DNA of 64,000 nucleotides from Mastigocoleus sp. MO_188.B34 (GTDB lineage Bacteria > Cyanobacteriota > Cyanobacteriia > Cyanobacteriales > Nostocaceae), in NCBI RefSeq assembly GCF_030065675.1, contig NZ_JASJDK010000019.1, forward strand, positions 1 to 64,000. Reading direction: 5' to 3'. The notes beneath the pieces were generated by a model. That model worked only from the letters and a program-made list of their open reading frames with translations, did no database searches and was not told the DNA's origin. Position 1 is the stretch's first letter. Each line of letters opens with the position of its first letter. The position numbers were made by a program, and so were the translations under genes. Positions 9,458 to 19,311 of this stretch are shown piece by piece.

Positions 9458-11473
9458 ATGAGCATTTCGACTTCAGTGCTAAGTGATTTGCTACAGGCGC
9501 TACCCCACCTCCGACCGCAGCTTTACTTTAAGGCTTCACTGACAGCACTTTCCCACGCAATGGAAGATCAAGTTTTGGCTGCTACTTTGGAGCAGCCATT
9601 GGTGATTGCGAATTTTCAAAGAGAAAGATTTTACCGCCAAGAAGCACATCGATACCAGCGTCTAGCACAAATCAGCAATCAAATCTATGTGTTATCTGCA
9701 CCAGAGACAGATTTTGCCAATAGTTCGGAGTATTATGAAAAAATTGCTTTCGAGCCAGATGATCCTTTAAGTCAGGAATGGCATTTAGTTGTAATTGCTC
9801 AGAACTATGCTACTTGTCTAGTTTGTCGTGAAAGTGTTGGTTCATTAGCAAAGCATAAGCAAATACGGGAAGTCGCCAGTAGTCTTGATATGGACGCAGC
9901 CCGAAGGTTTGAAGGAATTTGGACTGCGGAAAGGGGAGTAAGTCTCAAAGCAGCAGAATTCCTGCTCCAAAGAATTTTGACTTACCGACCTGAATTAACA
10001 GATAAAGTCGAGCAAGCAAAGCAAAGGTTGGGGATTGGGACAACAGAAGGTCAAGAGTTATCAACACCAGAGCAAAATAATGAATACGCTTGTGACATTG
10101 ATACTAATCCTTTTGTTCAACGCTTAGTAACCTATCTACAAGCTAGCCAATATAAATTACACAAAGCTTATCGTTCTATTTCTGCCCAAGCTCGCAAAGA
10201 ACGATTGGTAAATTCCATTAGTACTGCAATTCGTCGCTCTTTGGATCCGCAGGAAGTTTTAAAAGTCGCAGCACAAGAATTAGGGCAAAATATGGCAGCT
10301 TCTCGTTGTTTAATTTATCGTGCCCAAGCGACTGACAGTAAGGCGACAATCGAACATGAATTCTTAAATAATGGTTTAGTATCTGTTTTGGGGAAAAAAT
10401 GGCCCCTAGCCAATAATCCTTTGTTTCAGTCTGTTGTCCAAGATGGAGAAGGGATTTGCGTCACAGATGTAATTCACGAACCACGGGTTACCGGTTCTAG
10501 AGAACTTTGGCGCTTGGTGGAAAAATTTGCAATTCGTTCTTGGTTGATAGAACCTGTATTATTTCAAGGAAGATTGTTGGGGATTGTAGAACTGCACTAC
10601 TGTACTGAAGTTCCCCACGAATGGCAGACAGGAGAAGTAGATATGGTCAAAGCGATCGCTACTCATCTCGGTTCGGCTTTAATTCAAGCTGAAGCCTATG
10701 CCAATTTAGAAGATCTTAACCAGCAATTAGAAGCGCTCGATCGCACCCGTAGCAACTTAATTGCGATTACTGGTCATGAATTGCGTACGCCCCTTTCCAC
10801 AATTCAAGTATGTTTGGAAAGTCTTTCCACCGAACCTGATATGCCCCCAGAACTCAGGCAGGTGATGTTAAACACAGCACTTTCTGACTCTGAAAGAATG
10901 CGCAAGCTAGTGCAAGATTTCCTCACCCTTTCGAATTTGGAAAGTGGACGGGTAGAATGGCATCCCGAATCTTTAACATTAAAGGAATGTATTGACCTGT
11001 CCCTGAGTAGGGTTAATACCCGTGTTGTTCAAGAACAATTACCAGAAATCACAACTGATGTTGCCAAAAAGTTACCTTTAGTCAAAGCAGATGGTGATTG
11101 GTTAGTTGAGGTACTAGCAAAATTAATAGATAATGCCTGCAAATTTACGCCATCAGGGGGGCAAATTAAGATTTCTGCCCACTTGAACAAGCAACACATG
11201 GTAGAGGTTACCGTTGCCGATACTGGTAGGGGTATTGAACCAAATCGCCTAGAGGTGGTTTTTGACCGCTTCTACCAGGAAGAAGGAGCTTTGAGGCGAA
11301 CTGCAGGCGGAACTGGACTTGGTTTAGCCATTTGTCGCCAAATTGTTATTGGCTGGGGTGGAGAAATTTGGGCAAAGTCATCAGGTAAAGACCAAGGAAG
11401 TGAGTTTCACTTCACCATACCTGTATTTGAGGGGAGTCAGGGACAAAAACGCTCCAAGGTTAATAGTAATTAG
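9458..11473 (+). CDS. DICT-GAF sensor histidine kinase
   Basis: A 671-aa soluble hybrid sensor. Residues 1-170 form a DICT sensory domain (LVIANFQRERFYRQEAHRYQ; QEWHLVVIAQNYATCLVCRE), found in cyanobacterial signalling proteins. Residues about 250-410 are a GAF domain. The HisKA domain carries the phosphoacceptor H440 in ITGHELRTPLS, and the HATPase_c domain has LIDNACKFTPSGG (N box), DTGRGIEP (G1) and GGTGLGLAIC (G2). No membrane segment or response-regulator receiver is present, so the partner regulator must be encoded elsewhere. It lies 157 bp upstream of psaD on the same strand. GAF domains may bind a bilin or cyclic nucleotide; no canonical chromophore Cys context is obvious. The start at 9458 gives the complete DICT domain. 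Confidence 0.92.
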   Translation: MSISTSVLSDLLQALPHLRPQLYFKASLTALSHAMEDQVLAATLEQPLVIANFQRERFYRQEAHRYQRLAQISNQIYVLSAPETDFANSSEYYEKIAFEPDDPLSQEWHLVVIAQNYATCLVCRESVGSLAKHKQIREVASSLDMDAARRFEGIWTAERGVSLKAAEFLLQRILTYRPELTDKVEQAKQRLGIGTTEGQELSTPEQNNEYACDIDTNPFVQRLVTYLQASQYKLHKAYRSISAQARKERLVNSISTAIRRSLDPQEVLKVAAQELGQNMAASRCLIYRAQATDSKATIEHEFLNNGLVSVLGKKWPLANNPLFQSVVQDGEGICVTDVIHEPRVTGSRELWRLVEKFAIRSWLIEPVLFQGRLLGIVELHYCTEVPHEWQTGEVDMVKAIATHLGSALIQAEAYANLEDLNQQLEALDRTRSNLIAITGHELRTPLSTIQVCLESLSTEPDMPPELRQVMLNTALSDSERMRKLVQDFLTLSNLESGRVEWHPESLTLKECIDLSLSRVNTRVVQEQLPEITTDVAKKLPLVKADGDWLVEVLAKLIDNACKFTPSGGQIKISAHLNKQHMVEVTVADTGRGIEPNRLEVVFDRFYQEEGALRRTAGGTGLGLAICRQIVIGWGGEIWAKSSGKDQGSEFHFTIPVFEGSQGQKRSKVNSN

Positions 11474-11630
11474 CTATATGCCGTAGGCATCTGCTTTGCA
11501 ATCGGGAAATTGAATTATAAACATTGGAAAAAAAAAATAAATGACTAAAAACTGTTAAAGTTCCTTACATAATCGCAATATTTGCCCAACGGGAGTGCTA
11601 GGATGCCGTAAAAACCTTGAGAGAAACTTT

Positions 11631-12053
11631 ATGGCAGACACACTTACTGGAAAAACCCCAATATTTGGTGGTAACACGGGTGGCTTGTTGCAAAAAGCAC
11701 AAGAAGAAGAGAAGTACGCCATTACTTGGACTAGCCCTAAAGAGCAAGTTTTTGAATTGCCCACAGGTGGCGCGGCTGTTATGAATGAAGGCGAAAACCT
11801 TCTTTATTTACCTCGCAAAGAACATTGCATCGCCTTGGGTGTAAGAAAACTCAGACCCTTAAAAATTACTGACTACAAAATTTACCGAATTTATCCCAAC
11901 GGAGAAACTCAGTACCTGCACCCTGCTGATGGTGTCTTCCCTGAAAAAGTGAATGAAGGTCGCCAAAAGGTACGTCATGTTCCTCGTAACATCGGTGCTA
12001 ATCCCAGCCCCGCAACAATTAAATTTAGTGGCAAAGCAACCCACGATGTTTAG
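11631..12053 (+). CDS. psaD: Photosystem I reaction centre subunit II, PsaD
   Basis: A 140-aa peripheral subunit on the cytoplasmic (stromal) face of photosystem I; PsaD forms the ferredoxin docking site and helps stabilise PsaC. Recognised from the N-terminus [20 protein letters not shown], the segment [19 protein letters not shown] and the basic C-terminal half with [20 protein letters not shown] and [17 protein letters not shown]. The ATG at 11631 is chosen since family members begin exactly there; an in-frame GTG 36 bases upstream is not used. It is followed by a strong hairpin and then trpE, an order I recall from other cyanobacteria. Confidence 0.98.
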   Translation: MADTLTGKTPIFGGNTGGLLQKAQEEEKYAITWTSPKEQVFELPTGGAAVMNEGENLLYLPRKEHCIALGVRKLRPLKITDYKIYRIYPNGETQYLHPADGVFPEKVNEGRQKVRHVPRNIGANPSPATIKFSGKATHDV

Positions 12054-12121
12054 TTAAGATTGGGGAGATTTTAAAGTAAACTCCCGATCTAAACTATCTT
12101 CAAACCTGACTAGCTAAGAAT

Positions 12122-12172
12122 TACCAAGGATGAAGTAATAAATTCACCTGTTTATTACTTTTCTCCTTGGTA
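12122..12172 (+). terminator. Long hairpin after psaD, likely terminator or mRNA stabiliser
   Basis: TACCAAGGA (12122-12130) and AAGTAATAAA (12133-12142) pair with TTTATTACTT (12151-12160) and TCCTTGGTA (12164-12172), giving a stem of about 19 bp with a small internal bulge and an 8-base loop. The following T-tract is weak, so readthrough into trpE is possible. Confidence 0.55.
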
Positions 12173-12221
12173 GTTTGCAATAATTGCTAGATATGAATAT
12201 TTAATGCTTATGGCTTAGTAA

Positions 12222-13781
12222 ATGATTGCTCCAAACTTTTCCCTGTTTTCCGAACTCGCTGAGCAAGGTAATTTTGTACCTGTTTATCAGGAATGGGTCG
12301 CCGATTTAGATACTCCTGTATCAGCATGGTACAAAGTGTGTGCAGACCAACCATATAGTTTTTTACTTGAGTCAGTGGAGGGTGGAGAGCAATTAGGACG
12401 TTATAGTTTTGTTGGTTGCGATCCCTTGTGGGTTTTAGAAGCCAGAAACGATGCATCTTCACAGGATAGTCTGGAGAATTACCATACCACCCAAACCCAC
12501 CGTGATGGTTCGCAAGTCGTTTTCAAGGGCGATCCATTTACAGCTTTGGCTGAATGTCTCGAAGTATACAGACCAGTAAAAATACCTCAGCTACCTCCAG
12601 GAATCGGCGGTCTATTTGGTTTTTGGGGTTATGAATTAATTCGTTGGATAGAACCGCGCGTACCAGTTCATTTACAAAATGAAAGAAATCTTCCCGATGG
12701 TTTATGGATGCAAGTAGACCATTTATTGATATTTGACCAGGTCAAACGCAAAATTTGGGCTATTGCTTATGCCGATTTACGTCACCCACACACGGATCTA
12801 AAGCAAGCATACGAATCTGCTTGTATTCGGGTAAATCAAATGGTGAGCAAATTATCTTTACCTTTGAAACCGGAAAAAACTATCGTAGAGTGGGTACCTC
12901 CGGGAAGTAGTACTACGGGGGAACGAAGTAGACTAAATGTGCAGGATTATAAAAGTAACTTTACTAAACCACAATTCTGTGCCAGTGTCAATAAGGCTAA
13001 GGAGTATATCAAGGCTGGGGATATCTTTCAGGTAGTAATTTCCCAGCGTCTCTCTACAGAATATACCGGACACCCTTTTGCACTTTACCGTTCTCTGCGC
13101 CAAGTAAATCCTTCTCCTTATATGGCTTACTTTAACTTCAATGGTTGGCAAATCATTGGTTCTAGCCCGGAAGTGATGGTAAAAGCAGATCGCGATCCAG
13201 AAGAAGGTATCGTAACGACAGTGCGTCCTATTGCTGGGACTCGTCCCCGTGGTACAACAGCAAAGGAAGATGCTGCTTTTGCGAAAGATTTGCTACAAGA
13301 CCCCAAGGAAATAGCCGAGCATGTGATGTTGGTGGATTTAGGACGTAATGACTTGGGGCGTGTTTGTGAAAGTGGTACTGTCAAGGTTGATGAGTTAATG
13401 ACAATTGAGCGTTACTCTCACGTCATGCATATTGTCAGTAATGTTATTGGTAAGTTATCGCCGAGTAAAACTGCGTGGGATTTATTAAAAGCCTGTTTTC
13501 CTGCTGGTACTGTGAGTGGTGCACCGAAAATTCGGGCGATGGAAATTATTCATGAATTAGAACCTTGTAGACGCGGGGTTTATTCTGGCGTTTACGGACA
13601 TTACGATTTTGAAGGACAATTAAATAGCGCGATCGCGATCAGAACAATGGTGGTACAAAATAATACTGTTAGTGTTCAAGCTGGTGCGGGTTTGGTTGCA
13701 GACTCGGATCCGGAGAAGGAGTACGAAGAGACTTTGAATAAGGCGCGGGGTTTGTTAGAAGCTATACGTTGTTTGCAGTGA
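12222..13781 (+). CDS. trpE: Anthranilate synthase component I
   Basis: A 519-aa chorismate-utilising enzyme that makes anthranilate from chorismate with ammonia supplied by a TrpG subunit; first step of tryptophan synthesis. The N-terminal domain (1-190) contains [18 protein letters not shown], near the position of the tryptophan-binding ESxx motif for feedback inhibition. The chorismate-binding domain has [51 protein letters not shown] and [19 protein letters not shown]. It lacks a fused glutaminase, so TrpG is encoded elsewhere. The ATG at 12222 gives the standard family N-terminus. Confidence 0.96.
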   Translation: MIAPNFSLFSELAEQGNFVPVYQEWVADLDTPVSAWYKVCADQPYSFLLESVEGGEQLGRYSFVGCDPLWVLEARNDASSQDSLENYHTTQTHRDGSQVVFKGDPFTALAECLEVYRPVKIPQLPPGIGGLFGFWGYELIRWIEPRVPVHLQNERNLPDGLWMQVDHLLIFDQVKRKIWAIAYADLRHPHTDLKQAYESACIRVNQMVSKLSLPLKPEKTIVEWVPPGSSTTGERSRLNVQDYKSNFTKPQFCASVNKAKEYIKAGDIFQVVISQRLSTEYTGHPFALYRSLRQVNPSPYMAYFNFNGWQIIGSSPEVMVKADRDPEEGIVTTVRPIAGTRPRGTTAKEDAAFAKDLLQDPKEIAEHVMLVDLGRNDLGRVCESGTVKVDELMTIERYSHVMHIVSNVIGKLSPSKTAWDLLKACFPAGTVSGAPKIRAMEIIHELEPCRRGVYSGVYGHYDFEGQLNSAIAIRTMVVQNNTVSVQAGAGLVADSDPEKEYEETLNKARGLLEAIRCLQ

Positions 13782-13976
13782 ATCTAATTTAGCGGTAAAA
13801 ACCCATCGAAAAACTGCATAAAATGAAAAAATCACCCTATTAAATTAGTAGAAGTCTTAAGACTTTTAATTTGATTAAAAATCTCAGAAAATACCCAATT
13901 TACGAGAGTTAGAGAAAATCATTTATGGTGTATTTTCTGGAGATGCAAATGAGTTTGTAAGGCAGGAGAAAGTAAG

Positions 13977-14108
13977 ATGTTAAATCGTAACCATCATAAA
14001 CATTTAGATTTTGTCAAAATTGTTTATTCCAAGCAACTTATTAACGGTAAATTAGAACTAATTCCTTTAGAACTTTATGCAGATGGAACCCTGAAACGCA
14101 GCAGATGA
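13977..14108 (+). CDS. Hypothetical 43-aa protein upstream of nblA
   Basis: A short frame starting MLNRNHHKHLDFVKIVYSKQ, with AGGAG at 13964-13968 placed 8 bases before the ATG, and ending at TGA 14106-14108. It is basic at the N-terminus and has alternating hydrophobic residues suggesting a small beta-sheet. I do not recognise it. The good ribosome-binding site and position in the gap between trpE and nblA on the same strand argue for a real small gene. Confidence 0.5.
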   Translation: MLNRNHHKHLDFVKIVYSKQLINGKLELIPLELYADGTLKRSR

Positions 14109-14210
14109 ATGACAGTAGATTGTTTCAAACGAAAAACCCGGGTTATAAAGATAAATTAAGGTTAATTTTTTCATAATGTTTATTTGTTGAAAATATATGA
14201 GGAGAGAATT

Positions 14211-14378
14211 ATGTTGAAACCTAAAAAACTATCTTTGGAGCAAGAATTCAATATACGTGCATTTGCGACTAAAGTACAACAGATGAACCTCGAACAAGCT
14301 CAAGATTTTTTAGTCAAACTCTATCAACATATGATTGCACAGGAACAGATTTATAAAGAGTTGATTGGGCAAAAATAG
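14211..14378 (+). CDS. nblA: NblA-like phycobilisome degradation protein
   Basis: A 55-aa alpha-helical protein of the NblA/Ycf18 family, recognised from LSLEQEFNIRAFATKVQQMN and EQAQDFLVKLYQHMIAQEQI. NblA dimers bind phycobiliproteins and deliver phycobilisomes to Clp protease during nitrogen or sulfur starvation. I place the start at the ATG at 14211 because GAGGAGAG lies just ahead (14200-14207); an in-frame TTG at 14184 would add nine unrelated residues. The family member here is close to normal length. Several paralogues per genome are usual, so which condition induces it cannot be told from the sequence. Confidence 0.88.
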   Translation: MLKPKKLSLEQEFNIRAFATKVQQMNLEQAQDFLVKLYQHMIAQEQIYKELIGQK

Positions 14379-14580
14379 AATTTACAGTCAATCTAGTACG
14401 CCAGAATAAATATCTTTATAATGTGTAAAATATATAATGTCCTGTTATTTACTAAGTTTCAACCAAGCAAATACTTGCGTCACAGTTAAATTTAAGCTCA
14501 AAATCTCTAGAACAGGTAATTTATCTTCACCAGTCAAGTATTAATTTTAATTTAGCGCTTAGATGGGTACTCAATTACAA

Positions 14581-16860
14581 TTACAACCAAAACTGGCGAT
14601 CGCCATCTAATGCACCAGGATAAATACCTTGTAACCTTCTATAAGCCATACGGTCAGAACCGAAAAGTGGAATGGGTAAACGCGGTTCCCTAAGAGAGCC
14701 ATGATGAAGTAAGGTGAGTTTGAGTGTCGTTTTAACTAAATCTTCAATTGATACTTGATGCCCTGCTTCGTGAATTTTCAAACGTAAGGGGAGTGGTAAA
14801 CCCATATTCTCAGATTTTAATTGTGTCGTTACTAAAATCACTTCACGAGCAGATAAGCGCAGTGCTAAACCTTTTGTAGGTGCTTTAATAACTTGTTGCT
14901 GCCAGTTATAAAGTCGAGGTATTCCAGACTTATAACATTCGACTAAGATAAACTCAGAACCAATTGCTTTACCCCACTCTTGTAAGTGTAAAGCTTCATT
15001 ACCACAAAAGCGTCCATCTCGGTAAATTAACACCTTTTTCCCTTTAAGTTTGGCTCTAGGAAGAAAATTCTCTAAGACTCTTGGCGGAATTTCTTCGCCT
15101 TCAATCAAAGCGTCTTCTAATTTATAGCCGTTAAACTCACCTTGTTTGCCGTAAAGTCGTAAACTAGCACAAGCATTCAAAGTTCCAGCAAGTTTCTTTT
15201 TAGAACCTCTAGAGATATCTAAACCAATGAAATAATCAGCAATTTTTAGTGGTTCAGCTAATACAAAAGGTAAGTTACCTAATTTCGCTAATATTCCGGG
15301 AATGACTTGATTGAGAAGATAGGTCGGTTGAACAGTTTTCAGGGTGTTTTCATAAATAATTTGGCTAGCAATTCCTCTTCGCAGTAAACGCGAATAAATT
15401 AAAGAATATAGACTACCACCTTGAGTATCATCGATACTGCGATCCTCTTTTGGCAAAAAGACCAGAACCATATCAGGATCTTTTTCCATCAAATCATCGA
15501 TATTTTCCTCGACTTTTGCTCTAGCTTCAATACTAGTTAAGTTTTCTAAAGATACTGACTTAATGTTTTCTTTTGGAATAAGACTTGTAAAACCATATCG
15601 TTTTAAACGTTGTTCAACTTCCTTTAAAAAAGAAAAAGCAACCTGAAAATCACCAACCTTCAAAGCAGCTATCCTAATTTTATCTGATGGGTGAATATAA
15701 TCTTTATGACGTCGGTAAACACCACCTTTGGAAAGACCCGTGAGTATTCTACTTTGAACCTCAGCGACATTTTTCCCAAATAGCAGCTTGGTTTCTGAAA
15801 GTTTAATTGGTGGTTGCCAAAATAATTGTGGATACTTGCGACTATTTATACTTTGTCCTATTTGAAATCCATAATGAGTTAGAACAGTATTTGCTTCTTT
15901 CTTGTGTAGAGCTAAAAGTTCTTTTCTTTCTTTATAAATAACTTTGGTTGCTTTAAGTAATTTACCGTAGTCTACCTCAAATCTAGAAGCCATTTCAGCT
16001 GTTACACAAGGACGTAAAGCAGCCATCGCGTAGTGAAATTGTTGCTTGTTTTTACCAAATTTTACAGCAACTACTGGTTGTTCGTCTGGTGCTTCTTCCA
16101 ATGCTTGTTTGCTAATTGCACCAGTTGCATCTTCTTTTAATTTTTCTCTATGTTCGCCAATGCTACCGACAATTCCAGTTATTGTAGCAAAACTGTTGCG
16201 TTCGATATCTCGAACTTTTAAACCAATTAACAACTGTTCAGGATTTTGTCTGTAGGGATGATTTTGATAAAACTCAGCTAAATTACTTTTATAGCTAAAA
16301 CTACTCTTAATTGTGATTGTTAAAGCGGGTTGCAAGCGGCTTTCTATTTCTATATTTTCAGCCCAAAAATCTGCTTCGCGCTTTACTTCTACCAACTTTT
16401 CAGATAAAGCAACGATCGACGAAAAAGGGCGAGTAATTTTTAAGATTCTAACAGCTAACTCAGCAAAAACAAAAGCTGTTAACTGTGGTTGACGTACCCA
16501 TTGAATTGAATAATCGCAGTCACCAATATCTTTTCTTAGTTCCTCACAAATTTCCGTAAGTGCTTCGCGCCATTCTTCCGGGCTAGGTATTACTTCATTA
16601 GGTTTAGCTAAAGCCCAGAAAAATCTATTGTGCCAGATAACAATTAGTTCGGGAAACTTTTGACAAAAACGCCAACTTAAACGATTACCAATTTCTTTAC
16701 CTACTTCAGGAGAAAGTCGAAAACATACTAAGTTGAGGTTTGAATTAGATTTTGAGTCAGATTTTGAATTATCTTTTAAGAAAACTAGTGGGAGAATCTC
16801 ACTTAAAAATATTTTATTTACGGCAGATTTTGGAGATGGTTGAGTAATAGCAACAGTCAT
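14581..16860 (-). CDS. ago: Long prokaryotic Argonaute nuclease
   Basis: A 759-aa protein whose C-terminal half is a PIWI domain of the RNase H fold. The catalytic tetrad appears intact: D548 in [10 protein letters not shown], a glutamate-finger candidate in LIEGEE (E587, E589 or E590), D615 in LIYRDGRF and D736 in [13 protein letters not shown]. The closing segment [14 protein letters not shown] and [13 protein letters not shown] is very like the Synechococcus elongatus Argonaute as I remember it. The length fits the long-A class (N, PAZ, MID, PIWI); PAZ cannot be confirmed by eye. Such enzymes use small DNA guides to cut DNA and act in plasmid or phage defence and in chromosome decatenation. 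It overlaps the Cas4-like gene upstream by 4 bases (ATGA), so translation is probably coupled. Confidence 0.95.
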   Translation of the reverse strand: MTVAITQPSPKSAVNKIFLSEILPLVFLKDNSKSDSKSNSNLNLVCFRLSPEVGKEIGNRLSWRFCQKFPELIVIWHNRFFWALAKPNEVIPSPEEWREALTEICEELRKDIGDCDYSIQWVRQPQLTAFVFAELAVRILKITRPFSSIVALSEKLVEVKREADFWAENIEIESRLQPALTITIKSSFSYKSNLAEFYQNHPYRQNPEQLLIGLKVRDIERNSFATITGIVGSIGEHREKLKEDATGAISKQALEEAPDEQPVVAVKFGKNKQQFHYAMAALRPCVTAEMASRFEVDYGKLLKATKVIYKERKELLALHKKEANTVLTHYGFQIGQSINSRKYPQLFWQPPIKLSETKLLFGKNVAEVQSRILTGLSKGGVYRRHKDYIHPSDKIRIAALKVGDFQVAFSFLKEVEQRLKRYGFTSLIPKENIKSVSLENLTSIEARAKVEENIDDLMEKDPDMVLVFLPKEDRSIDDTQGGSLYSLIYSRLLRRGIASQIIYENTLKTVQPTYLLNQVIPGILAKLGNLPFVLAEPLKIADYFIGLDISRGSKKKLAGTLNACASLRLYGKQGEFNGYKLEDALIEGEEIPPRVLENFLPRAKLKGKKVLIYRDGRFCGNEALHLQEWGKAIGSEFILVECYKSGIPRLYNWQQQVIKAPTKGLALRLSAREVILVTTQLKSENMGLPLPLRLKIHEAGHQVSIEDLVKTTLKLTLLHHGSLREPRLPIPLFGSDRMAYRRLQGIYPGALDGDRQFWL

Positions 16861-17759
16861 GCAGCAACCTCAGCAATAGCAAATTCACAGATAGAACTAA
16901 AGGGACAAAATCGACAGCTAACACCAGGGTTTGGCGGAAATATATATCTGAAATCAGCAGAGTTTTTTCGATAACGTTGCAAATCCAGTTGATGTTGTTT
17001 TGCCAACCTAGACATTATTATTTGGAAAGATTCTACAGTTTCAGGTGTTGCTGTAATTGGTTTTGAGTGCTTGCAAGTTTCTAGGTTATAAAAAGAAGCT
17101 ACCGTCTTGTATCGTGGGTAAAGATATTTTGCAGCTAACAGATAAATATAAGCTTGTCTGCGATCAAAGTCAGTTTTACCAGTTTTGAAATCTAAAATAT
17201 GCAGTGTATTATCTTCTTCTATTAAAATACAGTCAATTGCTGCATATAAATTAAATAGATAATCACCCTGTTGAATTAAAATCGGTTTTGGGAAACCCTC
17301 ATCACCTCGACTTAATTTGATTACCTTCTTACCTGAAAGAATCGGATTTTTCAGATAATTCTTCAGAATTTGAGTTACCCTTTCGCGGACTAAATCTAAT
17401 TCTCGATCTAATCGCAAAATGATTGCTAACTGATCGATAGCATCTTTATCAGAAAACATTGAAGAGTCTTGATGGAATTCGTAAACTCCTTTTTGTGCTA
17501 AGAGCCCTATCCTTTGAGGTATGTTGTCTTGCTTTAAAAGTGCTGCAACTAGAGGTTCTCGTTTTCGCGCCTTAGCAAAACCTCTTTTCATATCGCAATG
17601 TAAATGTTCAAGTCCTACTGGGGGAGAGTGCAAAGATAATAGATTGTAGCTAGCGAAGTTCCAAATTTTTTTGGAGCAAACTTTTCTTGGATTAGATACC
17701 TGATGATTCATGGGGTAGAAGTTTTTTCTCACATCCAGTATATTGTTTATATTGCCCAT
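16857..17759 (-). CDS. Cas4/RecB-like PD-(D/E)XK nuclease paired with Argonaute
   Basis: A 300-aa nuclease if started at the ATG at 17759. Features of the Cas4 family are visible: a Cys in KVCSKKIW (C28), an acidic site AID, the core HILDFKTG (D-x-K, about residue 188), the QAYIYLL helix (QxxxY motif) and a C-terminal C-x2-C-x5-C ([10 protein letters not shown], about 281-290). The four cysteines would hold a 4Fe-4S cluster. The frame is open to 17909, but that would overlap the divergent XRE gene; a promoter match places the transcript start near 17778, so 17759 or the next ATG at 17711 is used. Neither has a Shine-Dalgarno. Cas4-like proteins trim DNA ends; here it may prepare or degrade DNA for Argonaute guide loading (inference). 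Confidence 0.9.
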   Translation of the reverse strand: MGNINNILDVRKNFYPMNHQVSNPRKVCSKKIWNFASYNLLSLHSPPVGLEHLHCDMKRGFAKARKREPLVAALLKQDNIPQRIGLLAQKGVYEFHQDSSMFSDKDAIDQLAIILRLDRELDLVRERVTQILKNYLKNPILSGKKVIKLSRGDEGFPKPILIQQGDYLFNLYAAIDCILIEEDNTLHILDFKTGKTDFDRRQAYIYLLAAKYLYPRYKTVASFYNLETCKHSKPITATPETVESFQIIMSRLAKQHQLDLQRYRKNSADFRYIFPPNPGVSCRFCPFSSICEFAIAEVAA

Positions 17760-17784
17760 GTTGACCAACTTAATCAACACAAAG

Positions 17785-17813
17785 ATTAAACTCGATGTCA
17801 ACACTAAAGTCAA
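17785..17813 (-). promoter_or_regulatory. Promoter of the nuclease-Argonaute operon
   Basis: Reading the minus strand, TTGACT (17813-17808) is separated by exactly 17 bases from TTTAAT (17790-17785), each one mismatch from the sigma-70 consensus. The predicted start near 17778 lies about 20 bases before the chosen ATG. It interleaves with the divergent promoter, so one bound regulator could cover both. Confidence 0.55.
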
Positions 17814-17826
17814 GGTAAAGTATGAT
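17798..17826 (+). promoter_or_regulatory. Promoter of the XRE-ImmA operon
   Basis: TCAACA (17798-17803), 17 bases, then TATGAT (17821-17826). The -10 is one mismatch from consensus and the -35 two. The leader would be short, with AAAAGGAAA before the ATG at 17850. The region 17740-17830 also contains repeated TTGACCA/TTGATTA/GTCAA-type half-sites that might serve as operators. Confidence 0.45.
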
Positions 17827-17849
17827 TCTTGGATTAAAAGGAAAAAACC

Positions 17850-18218
17850 ATGAGTCAGACCTTCGGTAAACTCATTCGTCAAGCTCGTAAGCAAAAAGAA
17901 TATAGTCAACGCGAATTAGCTAAGTTAGTGGGAGTAAATTACACATACTTATCTAAATTAGAGAATGACCACGCAGGATATCCTCCTAGTGAAGACGTTA
18001 TTGACTTGCTCGCAATTAATCTCGATTTAAGGGAACAAAAAGATGAATTAAGAAGACTTGCAGGAAGAATTACCCCAGATGATGCCAAAGTCTTTGAAGA
18101 CCTGGTAAAACAATATAAACAAATGCCTGCCTTGCTCCGTAGGATGCGCGATGAGCCAAAATTTGCACAGGAAGTATTACAAAAGACTACTCAGGATACT
18201 GAGGAGAAACAGAGTTGA
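17850..18218 (+). CDS. XRE-family HTH transcriptional regulator
   Basis: A 122-aa protein with an N-terminal XRE/Cro-type helix-turn-helix (residues 5-65; [20 protein letters not shown] followed by [10 protein letters not shown]), then a helical tail with acidic and basic charges ([20 protein letters not shown]). AAGGA precedes the ATG. It overlaps the ImmA-like gene by 4 bases and diverges from the Cas4-like/Argonaute operon. XRE-ImmA pairs in mobile elements and in Deinococcus (DdrO-IrrE) work as a repressor cleaved by its partner protease (established for those systems). By analogy this protein may repress the divergent nuclease operon, its own, or both. Confidence 0.92.
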   Translation: MSQTFGKLIRQARKQKEYSQRELAKLVGVNYTYLSKLENDHAGYPPSEDVIDLLAINLDLREQKDELRRLAGRITPDDAKVFEDLVKQYKQMPALLRRMRDEPKFAQEVLQKTTQDTEEKQS

Positions 18219-18862
18219 ATGTCATTAAGTCATATAAGTTCTTACCTAAAGAACAAATAGAACGTCTGGCGCTAGACATTTTGAATCAGGTGCAAGCAAC
18301 ACGAAAGCGCCCCTTGAAAGGAAGATGTGTTGCTGAAACAGTTGCTGATTATTTAGATATAGGTGTTATTTGGCAAAGTATACCTCCTGATGATGAAGGG
18401 TATGTAGCGGCAATGATTTTTCCACTTCAAAAAGAAATCATTATTAACGATCAAATCCCAGAACTCGAAGGTGGTTTTGGGCAATCAACCATAGCTCACG
18501 AAATCGGACATTGGTTGCTTCATATTGACCAAAATGCTGTCGGTACATTCAAAGAAAGAATGAGTTCTGAAATAGGAATGACTATAGAACCGTTTTTATG
18601 TCGTAGTATTAACACTCAAAAAGAAATTGAATGGCAGGCTCAATATTTTGCTAGTTGTTTACTTATGCCTTTATTTAAATTAGAAGAAGCACGAAGAGGG
18701 CGTGACTTAACTAAATGGCGTCATTTGTATCCAATTGCAGATGAACTTGGGGTAACGATTTCTAATCTTACGCATCGCCTAAAAAGTCTTGGCTGGATTT
18801 ATATACCTAAAGGTTCCAAGCAAATTTATTTAGGTAAAGCTCTTTCAAATAACCACCAGTAA
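18215..18862 (+). CDS. ImmA/IrrE-type metallopeptidase
   Basis: A 215-aa protein of the ImmA/IrrE (DUF955) family. The zinc site is H95-E-I-G-H99 and the third ligand is the Glu in EIEWQAQYFASCLLMP, a typical arrangement for the family. Start choice: a TTG at 18215 overlapping the regulator's TGA, with GAGGAG at 18201-18206 eight bases before it; the nearby ATG at 18219 is in another frame. The C-terminal part (KWRHLYPIADELGVTISNLT) resembles the winged-helix-like tail seen in family members. It probably cleaves the XRE protein upstream when a stress or invasion signal is sensed; this is inferred from the pairing. Confidence 0.93.
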   Translation: MNVIKSYKFLPKEQIERLALDILNQVQATRKRPLKGRCVAETVADYLDIGVIWQSIPPDDEGYVAAMIFPLQKEIIINDQIPELEGGFGQSTIAHEIGHWLLHIDQNAVGTFKERMSSEIGMTIEPFLCRSINTQKEIEWQAQYFASCLLMPLFKLEEARRGRDLTKWRHLYPIADELGVTISNLTHRLKSLGWIYIPKGSKQIYLGKALSNNHQ

Positions 18863-19311
18863 ATGCATTGAGCTTCATCCACGGTAATTGAGTTTATTCT
18901 TAATAAAAATCTTACTAAATCTCTTGATATTTACCAAGACGTAATTACCAATCTCTAATTCTTGTATTGCTTCTGTTCTCAATAATTCCTACCAATTACG
19001 ATCAACAAATACCTTGCAATTAGTTAACATATGTTTACAATAAAACCAGGTTGATACCCATTTGGATGTCCGAGTGGATATCCATCCGGATAGTACCCGG
19101 AGTAGTATTCACTTGTCAGCAAGAATAGTCAGTGGATAGTAGTAACATCTCATAAGCTTCGAGCATAATTAGCATATCGATAACTGAAGAAAAAATGCTC
19201 GACAAAAAAGAACAATTCAAACATCAAAAATTTATCCAATTTTGTAAAAGACAAAATAACTAATATTTACAACAGTACTTATATCTAAATTTGACTTTAT
19301 AAATAAGTTAA

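Noticed and set aside
12208-12462. Minus-strand 84-codon frame over the start of trpE
   Set aside because: Shadow of trpE; no start signal and no recognisable protein.
17760-17909. N-terminal extension of the Cas4-like protein, 50 hydrophobic residues
   Set aside because: It would overlap the start of the divergent XRE gene and lie upstream of the promoter match; the extension looks like a translation of control DNA.
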